NCBI RefSeq assembly: GCF_014066305.1
Contig: NW_023501036.1
Coordinates: 1,561,501-1,625,500 of the forward strand
From: Letharia columbiana
Lineage: Eukaryota; Ascomycota; Lecanoromycetes; Lecanorales; Parmeliaceae
Length of the DNA stretch: 64,000 nucleotides
Direction of reading: 5' to 3'
Shown here: piece by piece, positions 10,160-24,341 of the stretch
Position numbering within the stretch: position 1 is the stretch's first letter
Layout: the number at the start of each line of letters is the position of its first letter
Made by a program: the position numbers and the translations under genes
The notes under the pieces: model-generated
Database searches by the model: none
Told to the model about the DNA's origin: nothing
The model's input: the letters and a program-made list of their open reading frames with translations, nothing else

Positions 10160-10299
10160 GTCGATGTTCGTGAGGCTGTTGATGCTTCGTTCGCTGTGAG
10201 AATCAGTCAATGCCTCTTAATTAATTTGAGGGTTGCTATTGAAAGGGATGGCCGACTAGTGTGGTGGAACCAATGTATAGTTGATTAGTTATCTAACAG

Positions 10300-10535
10300 T
10301 GAGGCCTGCGAGCCAGAGTTTTCACCTCCTGGCCACACTAAAGAACAAGGTATGAAGGATCGTGTGGGTAGAAGAAGGATGTAGAATCTATGGATGGAAG
10401 CCTACGGCAGCAGGATATTTATCCCACCAGGCCAAGCTATACTACATATGGACTAGCTGCAAATGCCTGCAAGGAAGCCACGCCTGTTAAACTGCCTGCG
10501 AGCCAGAGTTTTCACCTCCTGCCACACTAGTCCCA
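10300..10535. repeat. Direct repeats flanking a fragment of the gag-element family
   Basis: A unit of about 34 bp beginning GCCTGCGAGCCAGAG occurs at about 10303-10336 and again at about 10496-10529. Between them, 10364-10485 resembles 50780-50905 and more weakly 54640-54760 (shared landmarks: TCCCACCAGGCCAAGC, ACATATGGACTAGCTG, GCCTGCAAGGAAGCCACGCC). The last of these lies just past the 3' end of a gag remnant, so this is probably debris of that LTR element. Confidence 0.6.
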
Positions 10536-10643
10536 AATATGTGCTGGGGCGCGGGGCTACCCAGTAGTGGAAAGCTTGTCGATACCGTGGCACCGTGGGA
10601 AGACCACTCAACACTGCCTTACATATGATTCATCACTACGGGT

Positions 10644-10746
10644 AAATCATTCTAATTATTCGGGGACTCTCTGAGAGCTCTCCGAGAACTACTGTCGAAC
10701 GGGCTGCCGAAGCAAGCTCGAAGTGTCATTAAGATTAGAATGATTT
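10644..10746. mobile_element. Small inverted-repeat (MITE-like) sequence
   Basis: A perfect 13-bp inverted repeat (AAATCATTCTAAT at 10644-10656 and its complement at 10734-10746) bounds about 100 bp of GC-richer DNA at the edge of the A+T tract. The size and structure fit a miniature inverted-repeat element, but no clear target duplication is seen. Confidence 0.4.
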
Positions 10747-11063
10747 GAAATACGTAGCAGTATTCTTAGGGGAGACCCCCTAAACCCCCTCCCTCGGGGG
10801 CTCTTCTCACAAGCTCGACAATTCACATAAATCTTAGTCTTTAGTAACTATATCTTTACGAATACTTTAACAAATTTTATATACGCTATATTATTTGAAA
10901 GCGCATAATTAACTCTATAATTCTACAAACTTACTTTATTATTATTTCTTTAATAAAAGAAAAGAAATCAAAAAAGATAGATTTGAAGATTTTAAAGTTC
11001 TTTTCGAGCTTTCTCTTATGGATATATAGAGTCGCGTTTAGATTGAAAATAAAGAAATAAGAT

Positions 11064-11094
<31 letters not shown>

Positions 11095-12637
11095 CCAAAA
11101 AATTTTTTATAAAAAAAAAAAAAAAAACCTTAATAAACGTATAGCCTCTATCTATTAAATATATAGCTCTCTAAATTAAGTTAGTAGCCGCGCGGAAGCT
11201 AACGAATATTAATCGAAAATAATAAAGAACTCGTATAGACTAACGAATACTAATCGAAAATAATAAAGAATTCGTATCTAGTCTCTTCGAGCTTCTTATA
11301 AAGATGCTTAGTAATAGTAGAGTAAGTCTCTCTATATCTCTTCTTATAGATTTATAACATCGAACGATTTCAATTCGTCGATTAATAAGATTTTTAAATA
11401 ATTTCTATAGCGATAGCTAATTAACTAGCTATTCTCTCTACTTATTATTAAAAATACGCTTATTATACTTAAATATCTACTATCTACTTAATTTTATAAG
11501 AAAACGCGAAATACTAGAAAATACGAAATTTTTAAATTCGATAAATTTGACTTAGATAACTATTACTATTATAATTATTACTATTACTTATTTAAATAAT
11601 CTACTACTATAGTCTATTATAATAATTAATACTATAATATTATAGTCGTCGTCTATAAATCTAATATAGTAGATATTTCTACTCTAAACTTAGATATAAT
11701 CTATTTTTATTTTAGCGATATATATATTTAAATAGTATACGATATTTTATTTAAACTATATAATATAGTAGAATATCTATTAAAAATATTATAAATTATC
11801 TAATTAGTAATTAGTCTCTCGACGTATAACTATAAGTTTAAATCTATTAAATACTTTAATAATTTCGAAAATAATGAAAAATAATAACTTGATATTTAAT
11901 TTCTCGTAACTATAAGAGAGTTTATATTATAAATATATAGTTTATTCTAATTTATAGCTAAAATCTATTTATATATATTTGAAATTTATTAGATCTCTAT
12001 TAACTTACTCTTAATTAGACTTTTAAACTTCTTTTTTAATACTTTAAAACGTTATATAGAATAGAGATTACGATATATCTTACGTAATAATTCTATTATT
12101 TAATATTATAATATCGTAGAGCTTTAACTTTAAAGAGATTTAATAAAGAAATAAAGAAATAATAATTATAAACGTATTTTGCTATAGAATAACTATTTAA
12201 TATTATATCTTTAAGCGGAGAAGAAATCGTAGAATAATACGCTCTAATTAGTTTAGATACTCTTAAGTCGAATCGAGTCGTAGTCTTTAATTCTTAAATT
12301 AATATCAAATAAATTTCTTCTTAAGATATTATATTTATGAAATCGTTATAGAGTATTAGATAATAATAGTAAGATCGAATAATAACGCGATATAACTTTA
12401 AAAGTTCTTTATAAATAGAATAATAAGAATAGTATACTCGATAAGTCTTATATGAAGTAATTATTAAATAATAAGAGTCTAAGTAATCGATTTCTAAATA
12501 TAGAAAAATAAGACTTTAAGAGACTTTTTAAAGACTTCGAATAAATTTAAATCGTTTAAAAATACGATATTCGAGCTATTAATAGCCTATTAACATTATA
12601 AGTTAAATATCTTCTATTATTTAAAATAGATATATAT

Positions 12638-12755
12638 AAGCCTTCTATAAGTCTTTCTATAAGTCTTTCTATAAGTCTTTCTATAAATCTTTCTATAAGT
12701 CTTTCTATAAGCCTTTCTATAAGCCTTTCTATAAGTCTTTCTATAAGTCTTCTTT
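12638..12755. repeat. 12-bp minisatellite
   Basis: About nine to ten head-to-tail copies of a 12-bp unit (TCTTTCTATAAG and one-base variants with AAATC or AGCC) inside the RIP-mutated tract. Confidence 0.8.
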
Positions 12756-14749
12756 ATTACGAGCGTATTCTTAATATATTACTTAAGTAACTCTATAGCT
12801 AGCGAGTCTTAACGAAGATATCTTTTTTATTTTTTTCTATTATATTATATTCTTTTTATATATATAATTCGATAGTCTTATTATTTTATAATCTATCTTA
12901 TTTATACTAGTATCGTATTTATACTAGTTCTAATATTATAATAAGACTTCTTCGTATATCTCTCGACGAAGAGAAACTTAACATTATACTAATTTTAATT
13001 ATATACTCGAGGATAGTAGAGTAACTAAATAGCTATTAAATATTTTACTTTCTATTTAAAGTAAGCGACCGAGCCTAATAAAGAAAACGCTAAGTATTTC
13101 TACTATATAGAAATCTCTATTATATATTTAAATTATTAAATTATCTATATTATTCGAAAGAATCTATATTAAATAACCTTTATTATTAACGATAGTTTAA
13201 TTTATTAAAAAACGAGTCCCCTATATCGAATATAAGAAATTCTTCTCCGCTTCGCATCGAATATCGATCTCTTCGCTTCGTTCTTATCTATATTTAAAAT
13301 ATTATAAATTCTTTAAATTCACCTATATTAACATTAAGATATCTCTCTTTATATCGTCGATTATCTATATATCGCGACTAGCTCTATCTTATATATAATA
13401 ATCTATATAATAAATAAATACTCTTATACTTATAGTAAGTCTACTATAATAATAGTAAACATATAATCTCTTTATTAAGTATATCGATAATATACTTATA
13501 ATAAGTCTACTATAATAGCGACGAAAATAGCTCATAAAACGATTACGATTTAATCTCTTTATTAAGTATATCGATAATATATATAATAAGTCTACTATTA
13601 AATAACATTTAATATATTTAATTCTTTCTCTATCTTTCTATTAAATCTACGAATCGATAAGACTAAGTTAAGATAAAGAATAAAATAAAGAATAAATTTT
13701 TAATAATAAGAGTATAAAAGATATAGAGTAAATCTATAGTAAAGCTTCTAGGTTAGACTATTAAAAGATATTAAAGATAAATATATACGTTAAATTTTCT
13801 TTAATTCTATTAAAGAATTATAATAAGAAGACTAGATAAGAAGAAGAACTTCGAAGAATCTTACTAATACGTAGATAAGATATAAACTATATCTTTTAAA
13901 TCTCTATAGAATAATATAGTATATATAAGTATAGTTAAGACTAGTATACGACTTAATAATATTACTATATCTCGATAAATCTTCTTTAATTAAGATCTAT
14001 AAGAATTATAAATATTTAAAAATATAAGATAAATAGTAGACGTATATCTTCGATCTATTAGCTATAGAGGCTATAGCTATTAAGAGAGAGAGAATAATAT
14101 TATAAGCGTATTCTTAATATATTACTTAGCTCTTAGCCCTATAGCTAGTAAATCTTAACGAAGATATCTTCTATTATATTATATCTTCTTTCTATATATA
14201 TAATTCGATAGTCTTATTATTCTTAATCTATCTCATTTATATTAATATGCTTTATATTAATTTAATATTTTAATTAAAAAAAAAAAAAAAAAAAAATTTT
14301 TTTAAAAAAATTTTTTTAATATCGTATATATCTATTCTATAGATATATAGAATAATAAATATCTTTTATATTATATATGAATTCATAATTTAATTATTTA
14401 TTTTTATAATAATTAATAGTTATATCTAACTTAGATTCTCTTTTAAGTCGTCTATATCGTTACTTAACTCGTAGTTACGATATATTAATAGTTAGCTCTC
14501 GCGCTTTCGCTACGTAACTAGATTTAATCTATATAAAAACTAGTTAATTAAGTTAATCCTTTTAATAGACTATTTAATATTATATTATATCTTTTAATAG
14601 CTAAATAGTCTTCGATCTCTTATAAGCTACGATTAATAATCTAATAACTACATTTAATAATATAATATATTAAGAAATATAGAGATTTAAGCAGAGATTT
14701 AAGCAGAGATTAGAGAGAATCGAATAGTTTTTAAACCTCGCACTATATC

Positions 14750-15135
14750 AAAATCCTACTCCATCTCCCAATTCTACTCCGTCTCTCAATGCGACTCCGC
14801 TTATTAGCATTGAAATACCACAGCAGAAACTCTTTTACACGAACGACTCGTCTTATCATGCAAATTTAGACTACTTACGAGTAGAAGAGATAGGATACTT
14901 CGATCTACAGCAGACAAAAGCGGAGAATACTACGGAGAAATTAAGTGATAATAAGACCACCATTATTAAGAACACGGCTCAGCTCTCTACAATCTCATAT
15001 CAATTTACTCAGCTAGTGTAAGAGAAGTCACTACAGCAGGTAAAAGCGGAGAATACTACGGAGAAATTAAGCGATAACAAGGCTATCATCATCAAGAACA
15101 CAGCTCAGCTCTCCAAGATCCCACGTTATATACTC
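14750..15135 (+). repeat. Weakly RIP-affected island with a duplicated gag-like coding segment
   Basis: This 380-bp island keeps CA and TG dinucleotides while its flanks have lost them. A segment of about 80 bp (from AAAGCGGAGAATACTACGGA) occurs twice, at about 14917 and 15043. In one frame both copies read KAENTTEKLSDN and then IIKNTAQLS, separated by a stop. It looks like part of a coiled-coil gag-like protein, but I cannot name the element. Confidence 0.5.
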
Positions 15136-16799
15136 TTCACGATCTCATATTAGATCGCTACTTAGTAAGCGAAGAACGATACTATAATTTAGTCTACTAT
15201 CTTTATATATCTAGGTAATATTATATTAGTATAATATATTACTATAATAAGTAAATAAGAGAAGAATCTATTACGACGATTATAGTTAAATTACTACGAT
15301 AAGAAGACGAATTAAAAGTATTATAGCTAGTAGCTACGATATATTCTAATTAGTTAATAATATAGACTACGAGAACGTATCTTTTTTTCTTTCTTTATAG
15401 ATATATTATTATAATACGTTAAGATCTTCTTTAAAGTTATTATTTAATTAAGTCTAGCGTAACTTAATATCGTATATATTTATTCTATAGACATATAGAA
15501 TAATAAATATCTTTTATATTATATATAAATTTATAACTTAGTTATTTATTTCCTTAATAATTTAGAAGATTAAGAAAAGAACTTATTAATTTATAGTCTT
15601 ACGTAGCGAGTAAATCGTATTTCTCCTTATTATAACTTCTTTAAAGACTTTAAAGAAATTATTTAAAGAGATATATCTAAATTTCGTAATTAACGAGTAT
15701 AATTAAGCTCTTATAGTCTATAAGCTTAGCGAAAAACCTCGTAAAAAGAAGTTTATTATCTTATTAATTATATTATATTATAATCTTATTAATTTCACTC
15801 TTAACTAATATATTAATAAAAAGATTTATTCTTATTAAGAAGTATATAAGAATAAATAGCGATTAAGTTCTATAGAGAAGTAAGCTTTAAGTTTATAGAT
15901 TTTGTAAGTAGTAGAGTAAGATTAATCTTTAAGAGTTATTTCTATTCGATATATAGCTAGAGAAATATTAATAGTAAAGAAAAACTATAAAGAGCTAGAT
16001 ATAAATTAAATAATTAGCTTTCTAAAACGTTATTTAGAGCTACGAAGTTAATATAGTTAATTATTAAATAAAGAATAATCTATAACTTATTATTACGAGC
16101 GTACTCTTAATATATTACTTAGCTCTATAGCTAGCGAGCCTTAACGAAGATATTCTCTATTATATTATATCTTCTTTCCATCTATATAGTTCGATAGCCT
16201 TATTATTCTAGTTCTATCTTACTTATACTAGTATCGTACTTATACTAGTTCTAATATTATAATAAGACTTCTTTATATACCTCTCGACGAAGAGAATTAA
16301 CGAGTTTTTACTTTTTACTTAAAGTAAGCGACCGAGCTTAATAAAGAAAACGCTAGGTATTTCTATTATATAGAAGTTCTATTATATATATAAATTATAA
16401 ATTATCTATATTATTTAAAAGAATCTATATTAGATAATCTATATTATTAACGATAGTCTAATTTATTAAAAAACGAGTTCTCTATATCGAATTTAAGAAA
16501 TTTATCTCCGCTTCGTTCCTCGCAAAAAATCCATAACGAATAGTAAACTATCGGCGGACTTTCTACTATTTAAAAGAATACTATTTAGAGTACTTATAGT
16601 CTTTATAACAATTTAATTAATTAAGAAACGAGTATTATAAAATTTCGCGAAGAAATAAAATTTTAATACTTAATATAGAGATCTATTATCTTTCTTAACT
16701 CGCGTATATCTTTATAGTATCGAAGTTTTAGAGATCTCTTTATTTCACTCGATAAAGATATTATTTAATATTATAATAAATCTTTACGAAGAAGTCTAG

Positions 16800-17074
16800 T
16801 GTTAGATCTAATGCGTTATGGGCCTTAACGCTACTTACGCTAAGACGTCGACATCGTATATACTACGTTAGAGTCTCTTTTAGAGTTTAGTTTTAATAAC
16901 GTATCTTATATATCTAGAGACTTAGCGAATATAGATCTACTTTATATACCTCGAAGTTTTAATATTTCTTAGAGATTAGTTCTATTATTAAATATACTAT
17001 TAAATCTTATAATAACACTATATCTTTTATAGTCTATATCCGCTAGTTAATTATTAGTAAATTACGCCCTTATA
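16800..17074 (+). repeat. 5' LTR of the gypsy element
   Basis: 275 bp beginning TGTTAGATCTAATGCG and ending CGCCCTTATA. It matches the 3' LTR at 24342-24616 along its whole length, with differences that are mainly G/A and C/T. It is preceded by TCTAG. Confidence 0.9.
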
Positions 17075-18959
17075 ATTCTAATCTCTCTATCTTTTAAAGA
17101 AAAAGATCTATTATTATTACGATATTAAATTTATCTCTAGATTACGTAATAGAAAACGAAGATAATATCGAAAGTCGCTATAGCGTCGATAATAAGTTCG
17201 AGAATTTCTTATTAATGAAAGATTTTACTGTGAAAGAACGTCTTATAATCGCTAGAGTCGAAAATCGTTATCTGAAATAAGAATAAGAATTAACTGCGTT
17301 AGAGGCTTATAATCGCGAGCTTTATAACGTTAGCTTATCGTTTACGACCAGCGAGGACTTATCTATATCGATTATTATCGCGTCTCTAGCGAATATACTA
17401 ATTAAGACGAAAACACTTCGCTCTAAAAGAATATATTCTTATAAGGATATTAGTGAGAGAGAGTATCTACGCTAGTTTCGCGAAGTCGAAATTAAGTTTC
17501 TTATAAGTTCTAAGTATTTTATTATTAATTAATTAAAGATTATCTATTATATATAATTCTTAAAAGACGATCTTAATATTTAATAATATAAATATTATTA
17601 AATCTATAATTTAGAAGATATAACTTTCGAATTTTTTAAGTAGTTTCTACTTAATTTAATAGCGGATTTAATAAATCGTTATCTCCTCGTCTACGAAAAG
17701 TAAGAGAAGATTAAATAACGCTTTAATTAGAAGATATCTATTTTTAAAATCTATTTAAAGAAGCTAGAGGTTTATATAATTCTATTTTCTAAGAAATATC
17801 GAGCTAATTTCTTCTTAACTAAGCTTAGATTAAAGCTTAAGAATAAGATTCTAAGTATTAGTAATATATCGAAATAATAAAAAAAAAAATCTTATCTAGA
17901 CTATTATATAGAAAAAGATTTTAAAACGCATACGCTTCGGCGGCGATTTTTATTCGAAGTCTTCGAGGGGGTTTACTAAGAATAAATCTTTAAAGAATTA
18001 AATTTTAAAGCTTAAATTAATTTTAAACGGCGGCGTTTATATAATATATACTTAAGATAATAATATAAAGTATAAAGTCGAATTTTTTAACCTTGATTAT
18101 AAGAAGGATAGTTATTTTTATTATAATAAATAGAATTATTAGATATCTAAGTATTTAGATCTCGATAAATCGTTTATAGCTTATATTAATAGTAGTATTA
18201 ATAAAAAAAGATTTAGTCTTATAATCTGTCTTAGAAGCGAGATAAGAACGATAATTAATAGAGATAATTTCTTCTATTTTTATAAAGGGATAAATAAAGC
18301 TTTAGAGTAAATAGAGATAACTTATTACTCTACTCGATACTAAAGCGTATATTAATTTAATTTCATAAAAGTTTATAATTTAATAAGATTTAAAATTTTA
18401 CGATATTATTTTATCGTAATTAAAAGCGCTAAGTGACTAAAGTATATATTACTATAATATATATTAGCTAAATTATTAATTAGTAGATAGCTAGAGTTAA
18501 GATAGAAAATATAATATACTCTTTTATATTATTAACTAAAAAGGCCTTAATATCGTATTAGATATATTCGAGCTAAGTTAATTATAAGTATTATTAAATC
18601 TAGCGACGAAGTAATAGCGATTTAAAGTTAACGCTTATAAATTATAAATTAAAAAATTAGCTAAATTTACTTAAACTATCGAAGAGAAGCTAAATATATT
18701 CGCGATTATATATATTATAGTAGTACGAAGCGAATTAAAAAATAGACGTAGTTTAAAGCTTTCTTAGAAGTTATTAAAGTTTAATAACATTTTTTCTAAT
18801 AAAAAAATAGAGATCTTATCTACGCTTAAGTAGAGAGACTATATTATTAAAATTAAGAGCGATAAAAAGCCGCTATATAGCTTCTTATATAATCTATTTT
18901 AAATAAAGTTAATAAAGCTATAGCGCTATCTAAAGAACTCTCTTTAGAAAAATTAAATT

Positions 18960-19340
18960 CGTTACTCGACTTTCTTAACTAAAATATTAATTCTTTTTAT
19001 TTCTAAAAAGAATAAGAGACTTTATCTTTACGTTGATTATCGAGATCTAAACGCGATAACTATTAAAAATCGATACTTATTATCTCTAATTATTAAGACT
19101 CTAAATCGCTTATATAAAACTAAAGTCTTTATAAAGCTAGATTTTAAGAATATCTATTATTAAATCTAGATTAAAGAAGGCGATAAGTAGAAAATAGCGT
19201 TTCGTAGTCGCTACGACTACTTCGAATATTTGATTATATCTTTTAAACTCGCTAATATATTAATAACTTTTTAAGTATATATTAATAGAGCTCTTATAAG
19301 TCTAATAGATATAATATATATAGTATATTTAAATAATATT
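18960..19340 (+). pseudogene. RIP-degraded Ty3/gypsy reverse transcriptase
   Basis: Conceptual translation, ignoring stops, follows the order of gypsy reverse transcriptase: VDYRDLNAITIKNRY, then KLDFKNIYYQI (first catalytic Asp region), KEGDK..IAFRSRYDYFEY, and a region matching ALxxLID near 19290. The replacements are those expected from G-to-A and C-to-T change. No reading frame survives. Confidence 0.8.
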
Positions 19341-20699
19341 TTAATTTATAATATTAATTTAGCGAAGTATTAACGATATATTAAGTAAGTACTTAAACGT
19401 CTACGCTAGTTTTAACTATACGCTAATTTAAAGAAGTATTAATTCTATATTAAACGAGTTAAGTTTCTAAAGTTTATTATATTTATCGAAGATATTATAA
19501 TAAATTAGAGAATATATTATTATTATTAAAGAAGTAGCTAAAATTAAAAAATTATTAAGATATATAAGTCTTTTTAGATTTTATTAATTTTTATTAATAA
19601 TTTATCTATAGCTATTTTAATATAATAATATTATTTATTAATTTACTTAAAGAAAGTAAGAATAATAAGAAATCTAGATTACTAGAGTAAATAGATAGCG
19701 TTAAACTAACGTTTTAATAGCTTCAAAGTACTTTTATAATCGCGCTATTTCTACGTTACTATAATCTAAATTTAAAGCTATATCTTAAAATTAACGCTTT
19801 TAACTTTGATATAAAAGTTATACTTTTATAATTAAATAAGAATAATTATTAATAATTAGTAATATTTTAATTTAGAAAAATAATTTTTATAAAGTAAAAT
19901 TATAAGATCTATAATTAAGAGTTACTCGCTATTATAGTGTCTATAAAGTAATAATATTACTATCTAGAAGATAATACGTTTTATATTAAGATTCTAACGA
20001 ATTATAATAATTTTAAAGACTTTATAAAGTAGAAGAAATTAAACTTTAGATAAACTTATTAAGCGCTAAAGTTAGCTATTTATAACTTTAAGATTTTTTA
20101 TTAAATAGATAAATTAAATTCTATTAACTCGCTATCGCGACGCTCTAATTATAAAAGAACTTCGCTATTAAATATTAAATTACTATCGATACTATAGAAT
20201 AAACTTATATTTTAAATTAGTAGCGATAAGTAGTTATAAAGAGATAAGAAGATTATAGCGACGATAGCGTTTATATTTTATATTATTAGCGTTTAGATAA
20301 TTATTTCTAGAAGAGAATCTAAGATTATATAAGAGATTACTTATAACGTATTTTAAAGATTAATAAAAATATTAATTTAAGATTTATAAGTCTATAATAA
20401 TTAAATAAGCTCTTTTTAAATTAATATTAATAAGCTAGCGATTAAGCGTCGCGTATATAGTTAAATATAGATCTTAGACTTTAAAAAACTATTAAGATAT
20501 AATAGTCGCCTTTATATTTCTAAAGATAAGATCTTAAAAAAAAGCTTATTAGTAAATACTATAATAATTTATTATTAAAATACTTTAGCGCTATAAAGAT
20601 ATATAAGCTACTTATTTATAAATACTATTAAAATAAAAAATCTAAAATAAATTATTAATTATATTAAGATATATAATATTTATTAGCAAATTAAAGCTT

Positions 20700-20885
20700 C
20701 GCGATATCGCCTATATAGCGAATTAAGCTCGCTTTCTATCGTTATTAAGCTATAAAAGAAAATTTCTATAAACTTTATTATCGACTTATTAGCGAGTAAG
20801 TATAAGAATATTATTTATAATACTATTCTAATTATAGTAAGTCGATTTATAAAAAAATCTAGAAAAATTTCTATCTAAATCTTAA
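20700..20885 (+). pseudogene. RIP-degraded gypsy integrase core, interrupted
   Basis: Conceptual translation gives ASRYRLYSELSSLSI and then ISINFIIDLLASKY...ILIIVSRFIKK, which corresponds to the integrase stretch containing the first catalytic Asp (xxSMDFITxLPxS...xxVIVDRFTKM). It stops matching near 20885, where a sequence shared with 29470 begins. Confidence 0.65.
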
Positions 20886-21300
20886 ATCAAATTGCTGATC
20901 TATTTGCGAATTAGGGCTGATAATTAAGAATTCCGCCGGTTCAGCAACTATCTCAAAAATCAGCTAAAATTCGCCGGTTAATTAATATATATCTTAATCT
21001 TTTTCGTTAGTTCTACCAGTTTAGCAGCAATACGCATAAAAAAAGAAAAGTTCTAATGATTTACGTTAGTTTCGATATTTTAAGGTTTTCTATTCTACGC
21101 CGAATCTCGTAAGTTAATTAACGTCAACTCAAATTTGGCTACGAAATTACGAACGATTTTTAATAATAATTAGAAACCGCGATAAATCTTAACTTTTAAT
21201 TATTCGAGCGCTAAAATTTAATAGCGCATGTTGATAATGATATATATTGATATCATATATACTTCGTATATAGAATAGTACTTACTTAGAGTAGTATTAA
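20885..21300 (+). repeat. Repeat end shared with 29470-29950 (nested element)
   Basis: From about 20888 (AAATTGCTGATC) the sequence aligns with 29512 onwards. Shared landmarks are AATTCCGCC..TCAGCAACTAT, TAAAAAAAGAAAAGTTCTAAT and CAACTCAAATTTG. Both copies are less A+T-rich than their flanks at this end. I read it as the end of one unidentified transposon family inserted in the gypsy integrase. Its right boundary was not found. Confidence 0.55.
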
Positions 21301-24300
21301 AAATTTAAATAATCAAAATTTTTAAAGTTATGCTAAAAAATTTTTTAAAGTTGCTAAACTAGTAGAACTGGGATAAAAATAAGAATTAAATATAGATAAA
21401 GTCTATTTTTTTAATAAGAGATCTCGAAATCGTACTAAATCTTACTTATTGATTAAAGACGTAATATATCTGGAAATCGTATAAAAAGAAACTTTTATAG
21501 ATTTTAGCAGATGATAAATCAACTTTATAAAAATAATAAGATATATTTCTATATCTATTATAATCGATATCGCTTAGCTAATAAAAATATTTTATTTTAA
21601 AATAGTATATTACTATAGTATATTAAACGATATTATTAATAATAGAGACTCTATATTTATTAATAGCTTCTAATTCGCTATTTACTTTTATTTTAAAATT
21701 AAGTGATATCTAAGTATCGTCTTTTATTTATAAATCGACGAGTAGACTAAGTAATAAAATTAGATATTAAAATACTTTTTATATATATTCGCTAATAATA
21801 AGTAAAACGTTTAGATAAAATAACTATTAATAATAGAGTTCGCTTATATAAATAGTTAATATTTCTTTATCAAAATAATATTATTCTTTCTAATATATAA
21901 ATATTATTCTAAAATTCGTTAGAGAGATTAAGAACGACTTTATTAAGAAGAGAGATATTCGCTATAAATAATAGAATAAAGAAGTTATAAGTATTAAGAA
22001 ATAAGATAATAAAGCGTTTTTATAGCGCGATTACGACTTAGTTTAAGTATTATAATAAAATATATTAATCTTAAAGCTATAAGATAGATAATTTAATAAT
22101 ATTAGTAATTAAGAATTTAAAGTAGAAATATCTAAGTAAGAAGTTATTTTATAAATTTATAAGATTATTTTAGATTATAGATAAGATAGAGACGTAGATA
22201 TATTATCTACTTTCTATTCTCGATATATAAAATCTATAATATCTTTTATATATCGTTATTTAAGTCTTATTATCTTCGCGATTATAATAATATAGCGAAA
22301 GTCTTTATATAGATTCTTCGATCTTATTAATAATAATAAGCTTTAAAAGATTAAAGAAATTATTAATAAGATTAAATATAAGAAAGATATTTAATATAAA
22401 GTTAAATAAATTAATTAGAGTAAAGAGTATAATTAATAGCTATTAGATAATAAACTTATTAATATTAATAAGCTAATTTAAGTCTATAAGTAGATAAATA
22501 ATAAATAAAAGTATTAAGTAATAAATAATAAGTCTCTTATTATTAAAGAGCTTAATTAATTATATAGATTAATAACGAGTAAGTAACGATAATAAAATAA
22601 GATATAATTATTAATTAGATTAGATATATTTTTAGATAATACTTATACTACGCGCGTACTTCTTTATACTTACTACTATTAAGATATAAATTAATAAAAT
22701 AATTATATTATTTAGCTATCTACTAAACTCTACTATAAAGAGAATTTATTATATTAAAGTATATACTATTAATATAGATATATTTTTATCTAAAGATAGC
22801 TATTAAAGAACTATCTAGAGATCTTACGCTAGCGCTATTACTAAAAAAAGATTATTACTTAAATATTCTCCGCTATCTTAATATTAAATCTTAAGTTAAA
22901 TTTATTAATTTAGTTCTTTAACAAGAAGATAGTTAAAGTATAGTCTTTATATTAATATCTATCGACGTTTATTATATATTAATAAAGGCTCTTAAGCTTC
23001 TTCTTTAGTAACTCGTTTATTTTCTTTAATTTCTCTATACGCTTATATATCGCTATAAGCTAGTCTTAAGAGATCTATAATTATAATAGAGAATAATTAA
23101 AGTTATTATTATTATATATTTCTATAACTTATACTATTAAGTAATCTTCTTATTAAGCTTAACTCGTTAATAAGATAGCTTTTAAGATTATTTAGCGCGG
23201 CGATAGCGCTATATTAATTTTCTTATTTATATCTAAAGATATAGAGGGATTTTAATATAGCGACTAATATCGCGTCTTTCGATCTTATAATTATTATAGA
23301 GAAGAGACTTATCTCGAATATATAAATTATTATCTTAATAAAAGTAAGTCTTATATAATAAATTAGATATTAGAATTTATTAGTAGATATATATATAAAG
23401 CGATAATAATAGAAATAGTTAAGGATTAATAGTCGCGTCTATAAGATAACTATATACTTACTATTAAAGTTATTATTATTATTAAAAAAGAATATTATAA
23501 AATTATTAGTTTACGTATTAACGTAATTAATAATAATAAGATACTTATAATAAAGAGAAGTAGACTACTAATATAATAAGATATATTATACTTATATTAA
23601 TATTAATATTAACGTTATAGCGCTAGAGTAAGCACTTATAAGAAAGACGTTAGAAGTTATAAAGAATAAAAATAAATAATTTAAAAGAGATTTTTATATT
23701 CTTTATTATAGCGTTACTATTAATAGATAGTACTTAATAACGTAGATAATAATAACGCGATAATATTTTACTACTATCTACGAGACCGCGTCGCCTAGCT
23801 ATTATTATTATTTCTACTATTATTAATTAATAATCGAGAACGTTATCGCGAACGCGTCGCTCTATTAATTACTCTCTTTAAATTTCTATAATAAAGATTA
23901 TTACTACGTTACTTCGCTATAAATATAATATATTATAGAAATAACGTTATTTATAGAAAAACTCTTCTCCCTTCTTTTTATTTATTAGGGTTTTTAAGAG
24001 TTTATTATAAATTCTTAAATCTAATATTATTTACTATAGAAGCTATTAAGTAGCGCTATAAGAATATTAATACTAAGCGCTTCGACTTACTATAGATTAT
24101 TATTAATTAGTATTATAAAAGTAATATTATTCTCGAAGATAGTATTAATATTATTATATAATATATTAATAACGCGTTTACGGCGCGTAAGAGTTAATTT
24201 TATAACGTTATTAAAACGATATTATAATCTTAATAAATCGATTCTTTTCTCTTATTTTCCTATTAGAGTTTAAAGATTTTTTAATAAATATTCTATTTTT

Positions 24301-24341
24301 ACTTAGACGTCTAAGAACTAGAATTTAGAAGAGAAGATAAT

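Larger units (their letters stand above)
10850..16794. repeat. RIP-mutated repeat tract with nested retroelement pieces
   Basis: A+T-rich DNA in which CA and TG dinucleotides are nearly absent, TA is abundant and CG persists: the RIP signature. No intact ORF longer than background exists. Repeated blocks show it is made of transposon copies: about 12757-13240 recurs at about 16091-16515, with shorter versions at about 14100-14260 and 28159-28330. A block at about 13245-13410 recurs at about 24645-24790, and about 13850-14260 resembles 27980-28340. Poly-A/T runs lie at 11071-11127 and 14277-14320. Confidence 0.8.

Noticed and set aside
10775..10800. CCCTAAACCCC telomere-like motif
   Set aside because: A single imperfect occurrence, not an array.
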